Shown piece by piece: positions 24,028 to 31,802 of a stretch of DNA of 56,398 nt. The notes under the pieces were generated by a model. It saw nothing but the letters and a program-made list of their open reading frames with translations, did no database searches and was not told the origin of the DNA. Made by a program: the position numbers and the translations under genes. This DNA is from Gemmatimonadota bacterium (GTDB lineage Bacteria > Gemmatimonadota > Gemmatimonadetes > Gemmatimonadales > Gemmatimonadaceae). The stretch is taken from assembly GCA_016194585.1 (NCBI GenBank), contig JACQBG010000003.1:1-56398 (forward strand), in the 5' to 3' direction. Each line of letters begins with the position of its first letter. Positions within the stretch are counted from its first letter, which is position 1.

Positions 24028-24741
24028 TCAGATGCGTCCCTCGCGCGCCATCATCGCGATGACCTCGGAGCCGAACCCCTCGAGCTCGCCGTCGAAGCGG
24101 TTGAGCTTGTTGGCGAAGATGTTGTAGCCGAACACGGCGGGGATGGCGACGCTGAGCGCCGCGGCCGTCGCGATGAGCGCCTCGGCGACGCCCGGCGCGA
24201 CGGCGCCGAGGTTCCCGGCGCCGCTGCGCGCGATGCCGAGGAAGGCCTCGATGACGCCGAGCACCGTCCCGAGCAGTCCCATGAGCGGGCTCGCCGACCC
24301 GATCATGGCGAGCGACGGGATGAAGTGCGCGAGCGCGTCGCGCTCGGCGTTGGTCTCGGAATCGAGCACGAGGCGGAGCGCCTCGACCTGCGAGGCCGAC
24401 ATCGGACCGCGCGGGTCGGCGGTGCCGTCGGCGCCGAGCGGGCGCGTCTCGTGGAGGAAGTCCATGGCCCGCGCGAAGACGCGCGAGTAGGGGTTCGGCC
24501 GCGCCCGCTTGGCGAGCGATTGCACCTGCTCGAGGCGCGAGGCGCGCGCGAACTCGCCGAGGAAGCCGCGGCTGGCGCGGGCCACGCGGCGGAACTCGAG
24601 CCACTTGCCGAGCATCACGCCCCAGCTGAAGAGCGAGAGCAGGGCGAGCAGCACGAGCACGACTTGCGTGACGATCGTCGCCTTGAGCACGAGCTCGACG
24701 GGCGTCGACGGGATCGCGGAAGCGGCTTGCAGCAGTGGCAT
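24028..24741 (-). CDS. tolQ: TolQ/ExbB proton channel protein
   Basis: This is the channel-forming partner of TolR. The 237-residue protein has three predicted membrane segments (about 18-45, 135-160 and 180-205) and the MotA/TolQ/ExbB signature between the last two, SASPLMGLLGTVLGVIEAF and AEALIATAAALSVAIPAVFGYN. It starts the tolQ-tolR-tonB/tolA-tolB-pal-cpoB operon. The 67-bp gap upstream has no clear -10 element, so the operon promoter was not located. Confidence 0.93.
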   Translation of the reverse strand: MPLLQAASAIPSTPVELVLKATIVTQVVLVLLALLSLFSWGVMLGKWLEFRRVARASRGFLGEFARASRLEQVQSLAKRARPNPYSRVFARAMDFLHETRPLGADGTADPRGPMSASQVEALRLVLDSETNAERDALAHFIPSLAMIGSASPLMGLLGTVLGVIEAFLGIARSGAGNLGAVAPGVAEALIATAAALSVAIPAVFGYNIFANKLNRFDGELEGFGSEVIAMMAREGRI

Positions 24742-24808
24742 CGGCGTCAGGTGAGGGTCGGGGGGTGCGAGTGCGTGGTGTCGAGTCGGGCAAGCGCGGC
24801 CGGCGCGC

Positions 24809-25771
24809 TCACCCGCGGTGCTGCGAGCGGAACCAGGCGTACGTCGTGGCGAGTCCGTCGGCGAGCGAGTACGCCGGCCGCCAGCCGAGCACGCGCGCGC
24901 CCTTGTCGTTGGCGATGAACGAGCGCGCCTGCTCGCCCGTGCGCGGGGGAAGGTGCTCCACCGGGAGCGCCGTTCCCGCCACCTGCTGCAGCGTCGCCGC
25001 GAGGGCGAGCACCGAGGTGCCGACCCCCGTGCCGACGTTGAATGCCCGCGCGTCGACGCGGCCGGCGGCCGGCAACGCGGCGCGCGCCGCGCAGACGTTC
25101 GCCGCGGCGACGTCGCCGACGTACACGTAATCGCGGGTCTGCGTGCCGTCGCCGAACACCGTCAGCGCGCGCGCGTCGAGGAGCCGGCCGCAGAAGATGG
25201 CGACGACCCCCGCTTCGCCGTGGGGGTCCTGCCGCGGACCGTACACGTTCGAGTAGCGCAGGGCGACGGTCTCGAGCCCGTGCTGCCGCGCATAGTACGC
25301 GAGGTAATACTCCACCGAGAGCTTCGCGATCCCGTACGGCGATTCCGGGTCCTTCGCCTCCTCCTCGCGCGACGGGGGCACGGCGAGGTCGCCGTAGATC
25401 GCGCCGCCGGTGGAGGAGAAGACGACGCGCGGCGGGCGGGCCGCGGCGCGCGCGCCCTCGAGTAGGTTGAGCGTGCCGAGGATGTTGCGCGACGCGTCGG
25501 CGACCGGGTCGGCGACGCTCACGCGCACGTCGATCTGCGCGGCGAGGTGGCAGACGACGTCGTAGCCGCCGTCGCGGACGAGCGCCGCGGCCTCGGGCGA
25601 CCGGATGTCGAGTTGGTGGAAGGCGGCGCCGGCGGGCACCTGGTCGCGACGACCGCGCGAGAGGTCGTCGACGACGTCCACGGCGAAGCCGGCGGCGATC
25701 AGGGCGTCGGCGACGTGCGAGCCGATGAACCCGGCGCCGCCGGTGACGAGCGCGCGATGAATAGTGGGCAC
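24809..25771 (-). CDS. NAD-dependent epimerase, UDP-glucose 4-epimerase-like
   Basis: This 320-residue protein is an extended short-chain dehydrogenase: GGAGFIGSHV (12-21) for NAD binding, DDLSRG after the second strand, and the SSTGGAIYGD serine with Y-G-I-A-K (about residues 143-147) as the catalytic pair. ALRYSNVYGPRQDPHGEAGVV and FGDGTQTRDYVYVGD match the GalE-like branch, which interconverts UDP-hexoses at C4. The exact sugar cannot be read from the sequence. It starts with GTG and lies between tolQ and a LysM gene, away from the nucleotide-sugar cluster at 41-53 kb. Confidence 0.85.
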   Translation of the reverse strand: MPTIHRALVTGGAGFIGSHVADALIAAGFAVDVVDDLSRGRRDQVPAGAAFHQLDIRSPEAAALVRDGGYDVVCHLAAQIDVRVSVADPVADASRNILGTLNLLEGARAAARPPRVVFSSTGGAIYGDLAVPPSREEEAKDPESPYGIAKLSVEYYLAYYARQHGLETVALRYSNVYGPRQDPHGEAGVVAIFCGRLLDARALTVFGDGTQTRDYVYVGDVAAANVCAARAALPAAGRVDARAFNVGTGVGTSVLALAATLQQVAGTALPVEHLPPRTGEQARSFIANDKGARVLGWRPAYSLADGLATTYAWFRSQHRG

Positions 25772-25809
25772 GCCGGAAAGCTAATCGCGAGTCTCCGACG
25801 CACCCACCG

Positions 25810-26928
25810 TCACGGCATCTTGGCGGTGACGCGCACCTTCATGCCGGCCTCGATCGAGGGGCCCGTCTGCTTGACGAGCACCGCCGACGCGCCCCACGGC
25901 GTCACGCGGGTCACCTGGGCCACCCCCATCACCTGATCGGCCACGGGACGACCGTCCAGGTCGGTGCCCCCGTCGTGCAGCAGTGCGACCTGGTCGCCGG
26001 CGACGAGGCCGTCCTTCGCCCCCGCCGCGAGGATCAGGAAGTTCCCCTGCGTCGGGATCACCGGCTCGCCCGAGATCCACTTGACGCGCGACACGAGGCC
26101 GAAGGCGACCGCCTCGGGGAAGACGTTGGGACGCGACACGAGCGTGTCGAGCACCGTCACCGGCTGGCCGAGGAAGACGTCCTCGTACTTCTGCTGCAGC
26201 ATGGCCCGCGCCCGCCCATTCGGAGTCGTCTCCACGACCTTCACGATGCCCGTGGGCACGATGATCTGCCCCTGCCCCGCGAGCGCCGGCCCGAGCCGGT
26301 ACACGAGCAGGCGGTCGTTCGCCTTCGACGTGACACCCTTCGGCAGCCGGATGATGACGTCCTCGCCGATCTGGACGGGGCGGTTCTCGATCGTCAGGTC
26401 GATCCCCTGCGACTCGTTGGTCCACTCGAGGCGGCCAAGATCGGTGAGACCGCCCGGCGCCCAGACGAACGGCGCGGCGATGAAGTCCCCGGGGCGCACC
26501 GCCGTCGTACGCGCGCCAAGGATGAGCGACTCACGCGTGCGCACTTCCTGCTTGCGCGTGGCCGGATCGAAGATGGTCGGACGTTCGTTCGGACGGCGCA
26601 GCCCCGATGCCACGTACTCCTCGGCGCCGGGTTGGGCGGCCGCGGCGACCGCGGCGGCTGCCGCATCCTTGGATATCGTCCCAGGCACCTTGAGCGTGCT
26701 CCCCGGATAGATCCAGTGGGGATCGGCGATGGCGCCCACGTTCAGCCGGTAGAGCTCCGGCCAGAGGTATGGGTCGCCGAGGAGCGCCTTGGCGATGCTC
26801 CAGAGCGTGTCGCCCTGCTTGACCGTATAGGTGCGGGCCTCGCCCGCCTGCTGGGCGTCGAGCGGGCGCCCGCCGGCGAGAAGGCCGGCGAGGAGTGCCG
26901 CGAGGAGCTGGATTCGTAGACGAGGCAT
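25810..26928 (-). CDS. Secreted LysM-domain protein
   Basis: This 372-residue protein has a signal peptide (about 1-26, ending PLDAQ) and one LysM domain (about 33-82, YTVKQGDTLWSIAKALLGDPYLWPELYRLN..., ending YPGSTLKVP), which binds peptidoglycan. The remaining 280 residues are beta-rich with no recognised catalytic motif. They include strands such as VIIRLPKGVTSKANDRLLVYR and GDQVALLHDGGTDLDGRPV that suggest repeated small beta-domains. A periplasmic, wall-binding role is inferred only from the LysM domain. Confidence 0.82.
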   Translation of the reverse strand: MPRLRIQLLAALLAGLLAGGRPLDAQQAGEARTYTVKQGDTLWSIAKALLGDPYLWPELYRLNVGAIADPHWIYPGSTLKVPGTISKDAAAAAVAAAAQPGAEEYVASGLRRPNERPTIFDPATRKQEVRTRESLILGARTTAVRPGDFIAAPFVWAPGGLTDLGRLEWTNESQGIDLTIENRPVQIGEDVIIRLPKGVTSKANDRLLVYRLGPALAGQGQIIVPTGIVKVVETTPNGRARAMLQQKYEDVFLGQPVTVLDTLVSRPNVFPEAVAFGLVSRVKWISGEPVIPTQGNFLILAAGAKDGLVAGDQVALLHDGGTDLDGRPVADQVMGVAQVTRVTPWGASAVLVKQTGPSIEAGMKVRVTAKMP

Positions 26929-26946
26929 GACACCGCTCGGGTTGGG

Positions 26947-26989
26947 TGTGGCCGACCCCGCGCACCGCCCCAGCGGTGCGCGCCACTAC
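26947..26989 (-). repeat. REP-like palindrome headed by GTAG
   Basis: On the minus strand GTAG (26989-26986) is followed by a palindrome with a perfect 9-bp stem (GCGCACCGC arms, 26960-26968 and 26973-26981, loop CCCA on the plus strand) and outer GTGGC/GCCAC ends. It lies just upstream of the LysM gene. Confidence 0.6.
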
Positions 26990-27025
26990 GGAGATAGACG
27001 AGCGGGGCAGGTTTGGGAAACAGCG

Positions 27026-27051
27026 CGGGCCCGGTGCGCGCACCGGGCCCG
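27026..27051. terminator. 26-nt perfect GC palindrome after ssb
   Basis: CGGGCCCGGTGCG joined to its reverse complement gives a perfect 26-nt palindrome 25 nt beyond the ssb stop. It is strong enough to stop transcription, though the bases that follow (CGCTGTTT) are not a full T-tract. Confidence 0.5.
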
Positions 27052-27075
27052 TCCCCTGCCCTTCCCGGCCACGCC

Positions 27076-27558
27076 CTAGAACGGCAGGTCGTCGTCCTCG
27101 CCCTCGAGCGCGTTCGGGAACTCCTCGAACTCGCCACCGCCGGCCGCCTTCTTCTCGGCCGGGCGCGCGCTCCGCGCGCCGCCGCCCGAGAAGTCGCCGC
27201 CGCCCCCCTTCCCGCCGATGAGGAGGATCTCGCGCACGTTGATCTCGGTCACGTAGCGCGTCTGCTTCTCCTTGTCCTCGTACTGGCGGTACTCGAGGCG
27301 CCCTTCGACGTAGAGCTTGTCGCCCTTGTGGACGTACTTCTCGATGATGTCGGCGAGGCCGGTGCCGCGCGTGCCCTGGTTCCAGGCCACGCACTTGTGC
27401 CACTCCGTCTTCTCCTGCTTCTCCCCGGACGCGGAGTTCCACTGCCGCGTCGTGGCGAGGGAGAACTGCGCCACCTTGTTGCCGCCGGTGGTGGTCCGGA
27501 TCTCGGGATCGTTCCCGAGGTTCCCGATCAACGTCACCTTGTTCAAGCTCCGGCTCAC
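27076..27558 (-). CDS. ssb: Single-stranded DNA-binding protein
   Basis: SSB coats single-stranded DNA in replication, repair and recombination. The 160-residue protein has an OB fold (about 4-110, SLNKVTLIGNLGNDPEIR, WHKCVAWN, GDKLYVEGRLEYRQYEDKE), a Gly/Ala-rich disordered linker and the acidic partner-binding tip DDDLPF. The GTG start at 27558 is supported by a very strong AGGAGGAG at 27568-27561. A promoter candidate lies about 35-60 nt upstream and a GC palindrome follows the stop, so it is probably monocistronic. Confidence 0.97.
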   Translation of the reverse strand: MSRSLNKVTLIGNLGNDPEIRTTTGGNKVAQFSLATTRQWNSASGEKQEKTEWHKCVAWNQGTRGTGLADIIEKYVHKGDKLYVEGRLEYRQYEDKEKQTRYVTEINVREILLIGGKGGGGDFSGGGARSARPAEKKAAGGGEFEEFPNALEGEDDDLPF

Positions 27559-27591
27559 GACTCCTCCTGAAAGAGATCCGAACGAAAGGTC

Positions 27592-27620
27592 AATCTAGCG
27601 CTCGCGCGGTGCGTCACCAA
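27592..27620 (-). promoter_or_regulatory. Promoter candidate for ssb
   Basis: On the minus strand TTGGTG (27620-27615) and TAGATT (27597-27592) are separated by 17 nt. A start near 27585 would leave a short leader containing the AGGAGG ribosome binding site of ssb. Confidence 0.45.
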
Positions 27621-27649
27621 ACGCGCGCGCGCGGTGCCGCGCGAACGCG

Positions 27650-28105
27650 TCAGAGCGCGCGCCGCAGTATGAGCGCGTCCTCGACCGGCTTGCGGTAGTA
27701 CTGCCGCCGGCGCCCCGCCTGCACGAAGCCGCGCGAGGCGTACAGCGCGCGCGCCGCGAGGTTCGACTCGCGCACTTCGAGGTACACGGCGCGCACCCCG
27801 GCCGCCGGCGCGCGCGCGAGGAACGCGTCGAGCAGCGCGCGCCCGATGCCACCGCGCCGCGCGTTCGCGTGCACGGCGAGGTTCGCCACTTCCGCCTCGT
27901 CGGCGGCCCGCAGTGCGACGAGGTACCCGAGCAGCTCCCCCGTCTCCGATTCGGCCACGTCGAAATCGACGTGCGACTGGTCGAGCAGTTCACGGAACCC
28001 GGCGAGCGGCCACGGGTCGCTGAACGAGGCGACCTCGAGCGCGTGCACGGCTTCGAGATCGCGCGCCTCGGCGGAACGGAACCGTGCCGTTCCCAAGCCC
28101 GTCAT
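27650..28105 (-). CDS. rimI: Ribosomal protein S18 alanine N-acetyltransferase-like GNAT
   Basis: This 151-residue GNAT acetyltransferase has DLEAVHALEVASFSDPWPLAGF at the N-terminus and the acetyl-CoA loop VHANARRGGIGRALLDAFL (about 78-96), then YLEVRESNLAARALYASRGF, all as in RimI. RimI acetylates the N-terminus of S18 in E. coli, but substrates are broader in other phyla. The ATG at 28105 overlaps the tsaB stop by 4 nt, the standard tsaE-tsaB-rimI arrangement. A longer upstream frame to 28180 is not needed. Confidence 0.88.
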   Translation of the reverse strand: MTGLGTARFRSAEARDLEAVHALEVASFSDPWPLAGFRELLDQSHVDFDVAESETGELLGYLVALRAADEAEVANLAVHANARRGGIGRALLDAFLARAPAAGVRAVYLEVRESNLAARALYASRGFVQAGRRRQYYRKPVEDALILRRAL

Positions 28106-28767
28106 GCGCCGAGCGGCCGACCGTGCGCCGCCTCCCACTTCACCTGCGCCTCGGCGAGCCGGCCGTACTCGGGCTCCCACGCGTCGAGCGCGACCCGCCG
28201 CACGAGCGTGCCGCCGTCAAGCCGCGCGACGCCGCGCGCGTGCGGCGCCACGTCGAGCGGCTGATGCGGCCCGATCGCGCTCGCGCCGAGCCGCTCGCAG
28301 GTGGCGGCGACGGCCGCGTCGGCGACGAGTCCCACCCGCTCCACCTCGTGCACCGCCCCGCCGGCGCTCACCTCGTACGCCACCGCATACCGTTCGCCGC
28401 GCATGGCGTCGAGCATCGCGAGGTAGCGCCCCGCGGGGAGCGGCGTCGCATGGCCGGCGACGATCAGCGCGAGCGACGACACGGCCCACAACTCGGCCTC
28501 CGTGCCGAGCGCGATCCCCTTGGCGATCGCGCCGGCGATGCGGAGCGAAGTGAAGCTCCCCGGCCCCGCGCCGCAGACGACGCGCGACACCTCGCGCGGC
28601 GTGCACCCCGCCTCGGCGAGCGTCGCCACGACTGCGGGCATGAGCCGCTCCTCGCGCTCGCCGCGCATCGCCGCGTCCCCCTCGGCGAGCACGACGCCGT
28701 CGCGCAGCACGGCGACGGTGCCGACGTACGTGCTCGCGTCGAGCGCGAGCGTGAACGCCGCGCTCAC
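28102..28767 (-). CDS. tsaB: tRNA threonylcarbamoyladenosine protein TsaB
   Basis: TsaB scaffolds TsaD and TsaE in making t6A37 in ANN-decoding tRNAs. The 221-residue protein has the ASKHA-like start TLALDASTYVGTVAV, the characteristic GAGPGSFTSLRIAGAIAKGIALG (about 66-88), and AMLDAMRGERYAVAYE. The start is a GTG overlapping the tsaE stop by 4 nt. TsaD is not in the window. Confidence 0.94.
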   Translation of the reverse strand: MSAAFTLALDASTYVGTVAVLRDGVVLAEGDAAMRGEREERLMPAVVATLAEAGCTPREVSRVVCGAGPGSFTSLRIAGAIAKGIALGTEAELWAVSSLALIVAGHATPLPAGRYLAMLDAMRGERYAVAYEVSAGGAVHEVERVGLVADAAVAATCERLGASAIGPHQPLDVAPHARGVARLDGGTLVRRVALDAWEPEYGRLAEAQVKWEAAHGRPLGA

Positions 28768-29177
28768 CAGCGCAGGCGCCGGCGGTCCGGCGCCTCCGGG
28801 ATGTGCGACAGCTCGATCGCCGCCGCCGGTGCGGGGAGCGTGTCACCGGCGCGGTCGGGCCATTCGACGCACACCACCGCCCGCGCCGAGAGCACGTCGT
28901 CCCATCCGATGTTGGCGAGCTCGTGCGGCCCCTTGAGCCGGTAGAGATCGAGGTGATACACCGGCGCGGCCGGCGCCGCGTACTGGTGCACGAGCGCGAA
29001 CGTCGGGCTCGTGACGGGCTCCGTCACGCCGCGGCCGCGGCAGATCGCCTGCACCAGCGTCGTCTTGCCGGCGCCGAGGTCGCCCGCGAGCGTGACGAGC
29101 GCCGGCGCCTCCAGCGAGGCGCCGAACCGCTCGCCCCAGGCGACGAGCTCCGGCAGGGTGAGGTCAGCGGTGGGCAC
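28764..29177 (-). CDS. tsaE: tRNA threonylcarbamoyladenosine ATPase TsaE
   Basis: TsaE is the P-loop ATPase needed for turnover of the t6A synthase complex. The 137-residue protein shows Walker [10 protein letters not shown] (32-40), the [11 protein letters not shown] switch segment, [11 protein letters not shown] and the Walker B-like region [15 protein letters not shown]. The GTG start at 29177 lies inside the uvrB 3' end (14-nt overlap). It continues the uvrB-tsaE-tsaB-rimI run. Confidence 0.94.
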   Translation of the reverse strand: MPTADLTLPELVAWGERFGASLEAPALVTLAGDLGAGKTTLVQAICRGRGVTEPVTSPTFALVHQYAAPAAPVYHLDLYRLKGPHELANIGWDDVLSARAVVCVEWPDRAGDTLPAPAAAIELSHIPEAPDRRRLRW

Positions 29178-31230
29178 GCGTCCGCCGCGTCTCGTGGCGC
29201 GTGCCGTCCATCTTCGCGCGGATGTCGAACAGCTCGTCGCGCAGCCGCGCGGCGGTCTCGAAGTCGAGGTTCTTCGCGGCGTCGCGCATCTCCTGCTCGA
29301 GGCGCATCACGAGTCCCGGCAGGTCGTCGGTGCCGTAGTGCGCCGCCGCCTCGGCGACGCGTTTCTGCTTCGTGCGCGACGACCGGTCGTCCTCGCGCGC
29401 CTCCCGCTCCTCGCGCGCGTCGGCGACGCGCGTGCCGAGCCGCACCTCCTCGACGCTCTTGAGCACGCCCTTCGGCGTGATGCCGTGCACCCGGTTGTAC
29501 TCCTCCTGGATCGCGCGGCGGCGCCCCGTCTCGTCGATGGCGCGCTGCATCGAGCCGGTGATCCGGTCGGCGTAGAAGATCGCCCGCCCGCTCACATGGC
29601 GCGCCGCGCGGCCGATCGTCTGGATGAGCGACCGGTCGCTGCGCAGGAACCCCTCCTGGTCGGCGTCGAGGATCGCGACGAGCGACACCTCGGGCATGTC
29701 GAGCCCCTCGCGCAGGAGGTTGATGCCGATCAGCACGTCGAACTCGCCAAGCCGCAGCCCGCGCACGATCTCCATCCGCTCGATGGCGTCGATGTCGGAG
29801 TGCATGTAGCGCACCCGCACCTTCACCTGCTGCAGGTAGTCGGCGAGGTCCTCGGCCATCCGCTTCGTGAGCGTCGTGACGAGCACCCGCTCCCCCTTCC
29901 GCTCGCGGATGCGGATCTCGTTCAGCAGGTCGTCGACCTGCCCGCGCACCGGACGGATGTCGATCGGCGGGTCGACGAGCCCCGTCGGCCGGATGATCTG
30001 CTCGACGACGGCGCCCTCGGACAGCTTGAGCTCGAGGTCGCCCGGCGTCGCGCTCACGTTGAGGGCGCGCGGCGTGAGCGAGAGGAACTCGTCGAACATC
30101 AGCGGCCGGTTGTCGAGCGCGCTCGGCAGCCGGAACCCGTACTCGACGAGCGTGTTCTTGCGCGACCGGTCGCCGTTGAACATGCCGCCGATCTGCGAGA
30201 GCGTGACGTGCGACTCGTCGACGACGACGAGGAAGTCGTCGGGGAAGTAGTCGAACAGCACCGCCGGCCGGTCCCCCGCGTTCCGCCCCGCGAGGTGGCG
30301 CGAGTAGTTCTCGATCCCCGGGCAGGTGCCGATCTCGAGCATCATCTCGATGTCGAAGTTCGTGCGCGACTCGAGCCGCTGCGCCTCGAGCAGCTTGTTC
30401 GCGGCGCGCAGCTCGGCGAGCCGCTCGGCCAGCTCGGCGCGGATGCGCACGAGCGCCTTCTCGAGCGTGGGCCGCGTCGTCACGAAGTGCTTCGCCGGGT
30501 ACACCGCCGTCTTCTGGAGCGCGGCGATCGGCTCGCCGGTGAGCGGGTTCACCTTCGAGATGCGCTCGATCTCGTCGCCGAACATCTCGATGCGCACCGC
30601 CTGCTCCTCGTACGCCGGGAAGATCTCCACCGTGTCGCCGCGCACGCGGAACGTGCCGCGCTCGAAGGCGACGTCGTTGCGCGAGTACTGGATCTTCACG
30701 AGCGCGCGCAGGATCTCGTCGCGCGCGATGCGCTGGCCCACGGTGAGCGTGACGAGGGTGCTCCGGTACGCCTCCGGGTCGCCGAGACCGTAGATCGCGG
30801 AGACGGTCGCGACGATGATCACGTCGTCGCGCTCCATCAACGACATCGTGGCGCGGAGCCGCAGCCGGTCGATGTCGTCGTTGATGCTCGCGTCCTTCTC
30901 GATGTACGTGTCGCTCGACGGCACGTACGCTTCCGGCTGGTAGTAGTCGTAGTACGAGATGAAGTACTCGACGGCGTTGTTCGGGAAGAACGACTTGAGC
31001 TCGCCGTAGAGTTGGGCGGCGAGCGTCTTGTTGTGCGAGAGGACGAGGGTCGGCCGCCCCCAGTTCCGGATGACGTTCGCCACCGTCATCGTCTTCCCCG
31101 AGCCGGTGACGCCAAGCAGCGTCTGGAACCGGTCCCCGCGCTCCAGGCCGGCCGTCAGCTCCGCGATGGCTTTGGGCTGGTCACCGGCGGGCTCGAACGG
31201 GGCGCGCAGATCGAAGGCGGCTCGTGGCAT
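29164..31230 (-). CDS. uvrB: Excinuclease ABC subunit UvrB
   Basis: This is the DNA-damage verification helicase of nucleotide excision repair. The 688-residue protein has Walker A GVTGSGKT (40-47), the beta-hairpin region [20 protein letters not shown] (about 94-113), VVDESHV as motif II, helicase motifs [23 protein letters not shown] and QTIGRAARH, and a C-terminal UvrC-binding UVR motif (about 640-672, [24 protein letters not shown] is divided across it). The minus strand has TATTAT only 5 nt before the ATG, so the transcript could be leaderless. uvrA is not in the window. Confidence 0.98.
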   Translation of the reverse strand: MPRAAFDLRAPFEPAGDQPKAIAELTAGLERGDRFQTLLGVTGSGKTMTVANVIRNWGRPTLVLSHNKTLAAQLYGELKSFFPNNAVEYFISYYDYYQPEAYVPSSDTYIEKDASINDDIDRLRLRATMSLMERDDVIIVATVSAIYGLGDPEAYRSTLVTLTVGQRIARDEILRALVKIQYSRNDVAFERGTFRVRGDTVEIFPAYEEQAVRIEMFGDEIERISKVNPLTGEPIAALQKTAVYPAKHFVTTRPTLEKALVRIRAELAERLAELRAANKLLEAQRLESRTNFDIEMMLEIGTCPGIENYSRHLAGRNAGDRPAVLFDYFPDDFLVVVDESHVTLSQIGGMFNGDRSRKNTLVEYGFRLPSALDNRPLMFDEFLSLTPRALNVSATPGDLELKLSEGAVVEQIIRPTGLVDPPIDIRPVRGQVDDLLNEIRIRERKGERVLVTTLTKRMAEDLADYLQQVKVRVRYMHSDIDAIERMEIVRGLRLGEFDVLIGINLLREGLDMPEVSLVAILDADQEGFLRSDRSLIQTIGRAARHVSGRAIFYADRITGSMQRAIDETGRRRAIQEEYNRVHGITPKGVLKSVEEVRLGTRVADAREEREAREDDRSSRTKQKRVAEAAAHYGTDDLPGLVMRLEQEMRDAAKNLDFETAARLRDELFDIRAKMDGTRHETRRTRAHR

Positions 31231-31309
31231 CCCTGATAATAGCGCTATCGGTGTTTCTTCGGTAGGCAGGCGGCGGCCGCCGTCGCCTCCCCCTGACCGC
31301 TCCCCAGGC

Positions 31310-31750
31310 TCAGGAAACGGCCATCCGCCACCACGGGATGCCGGCGAGGATCAGCCCGGTCGCCGCGGCGAAGGTCACCGCCGAGCGCACGAACTTGGCC
31401 CGGTCGAGCTCGGCGCGCTTCGTGAGGACGCTCCCCACGTGCACGAGCACGAGCGCCAGCAGCATGAACACCGGATGCTCGGCCACGATGAAACGCGCGT
31501 GGGCGTCGGCCATCGCCGTCGCCATGTCCTGCATCGCGCCGCGCGTCACGGGGCTCACCCCGTAGAGCACCACACCGAGCAGGAACTGCGTGTCCATGGC
31601 GATGGTGAAGACGAGGGCCGACGTCTTGTCGGCGGGCGAGTATGCGCGGCCGCTGGTGAGCCCGGCGACGGCACGGGCGACGGCGACGAGGGCCGCCAGC
31701 ACGACGAGCCAGCGGACGTACGAATGAACGATCAGGAGGATGGACGCCAT
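31310..31750 (-). CDS. Four-helix integral membrane protein, unknown
   Basis: This 146-residue protein has four predicted transmembrane segments (about residues 5-27, 45-64, 88-108 and 122-139). Histidines lie at or near membrane faces (H9, H84, H92, H104) and WW sits near the C-terminus. The layout resembles small cytochrome b-like membrane proteins, where paired histidines hold heme, but no family signature confirms this. It sits alone between rel (52-nt gap) and uvrB (79-nt gap) on the same strand. Confidence 0.7.
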   Translation of the reverse strand: MASILLIVHSYVRWLVVLAALVAVARAVAGLTSGRAYSPADKTSALVFTIAMDTQFLLGVVLYGVSPVTRGAMQDMATAMADAHARFIVAEHPVFMLLALVLVHVGSVLTKRAELDRAKFVRSAVTFAAATGLILAGIPWWRMAVS

Positions 31751-31767
31751 GCGCTCAAACTATCGCA

Positions 31768-31792
31768 GCGGCGCGCCCCGTGGGAGCGCCGC
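31768..31792. terminator. GC hairpin after rel
   Basis: GCGGCGC (31768-31774) pairs with GCGCCGC (31786-31792), 10 nt past the rel stop on the minus strand. There is no T-tract, so termination is uncertain. Confidence 0.35.
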
Positions 31793-31802
31793 CGCCGGGG
31801 TG

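Noticed and set aside
27026-27051. 26-nt palindrome as a replication or partition site
   Set aside because: It lies just after ssb, has no associated iterons or par-type genes, and is simplest to explain as a terminator.
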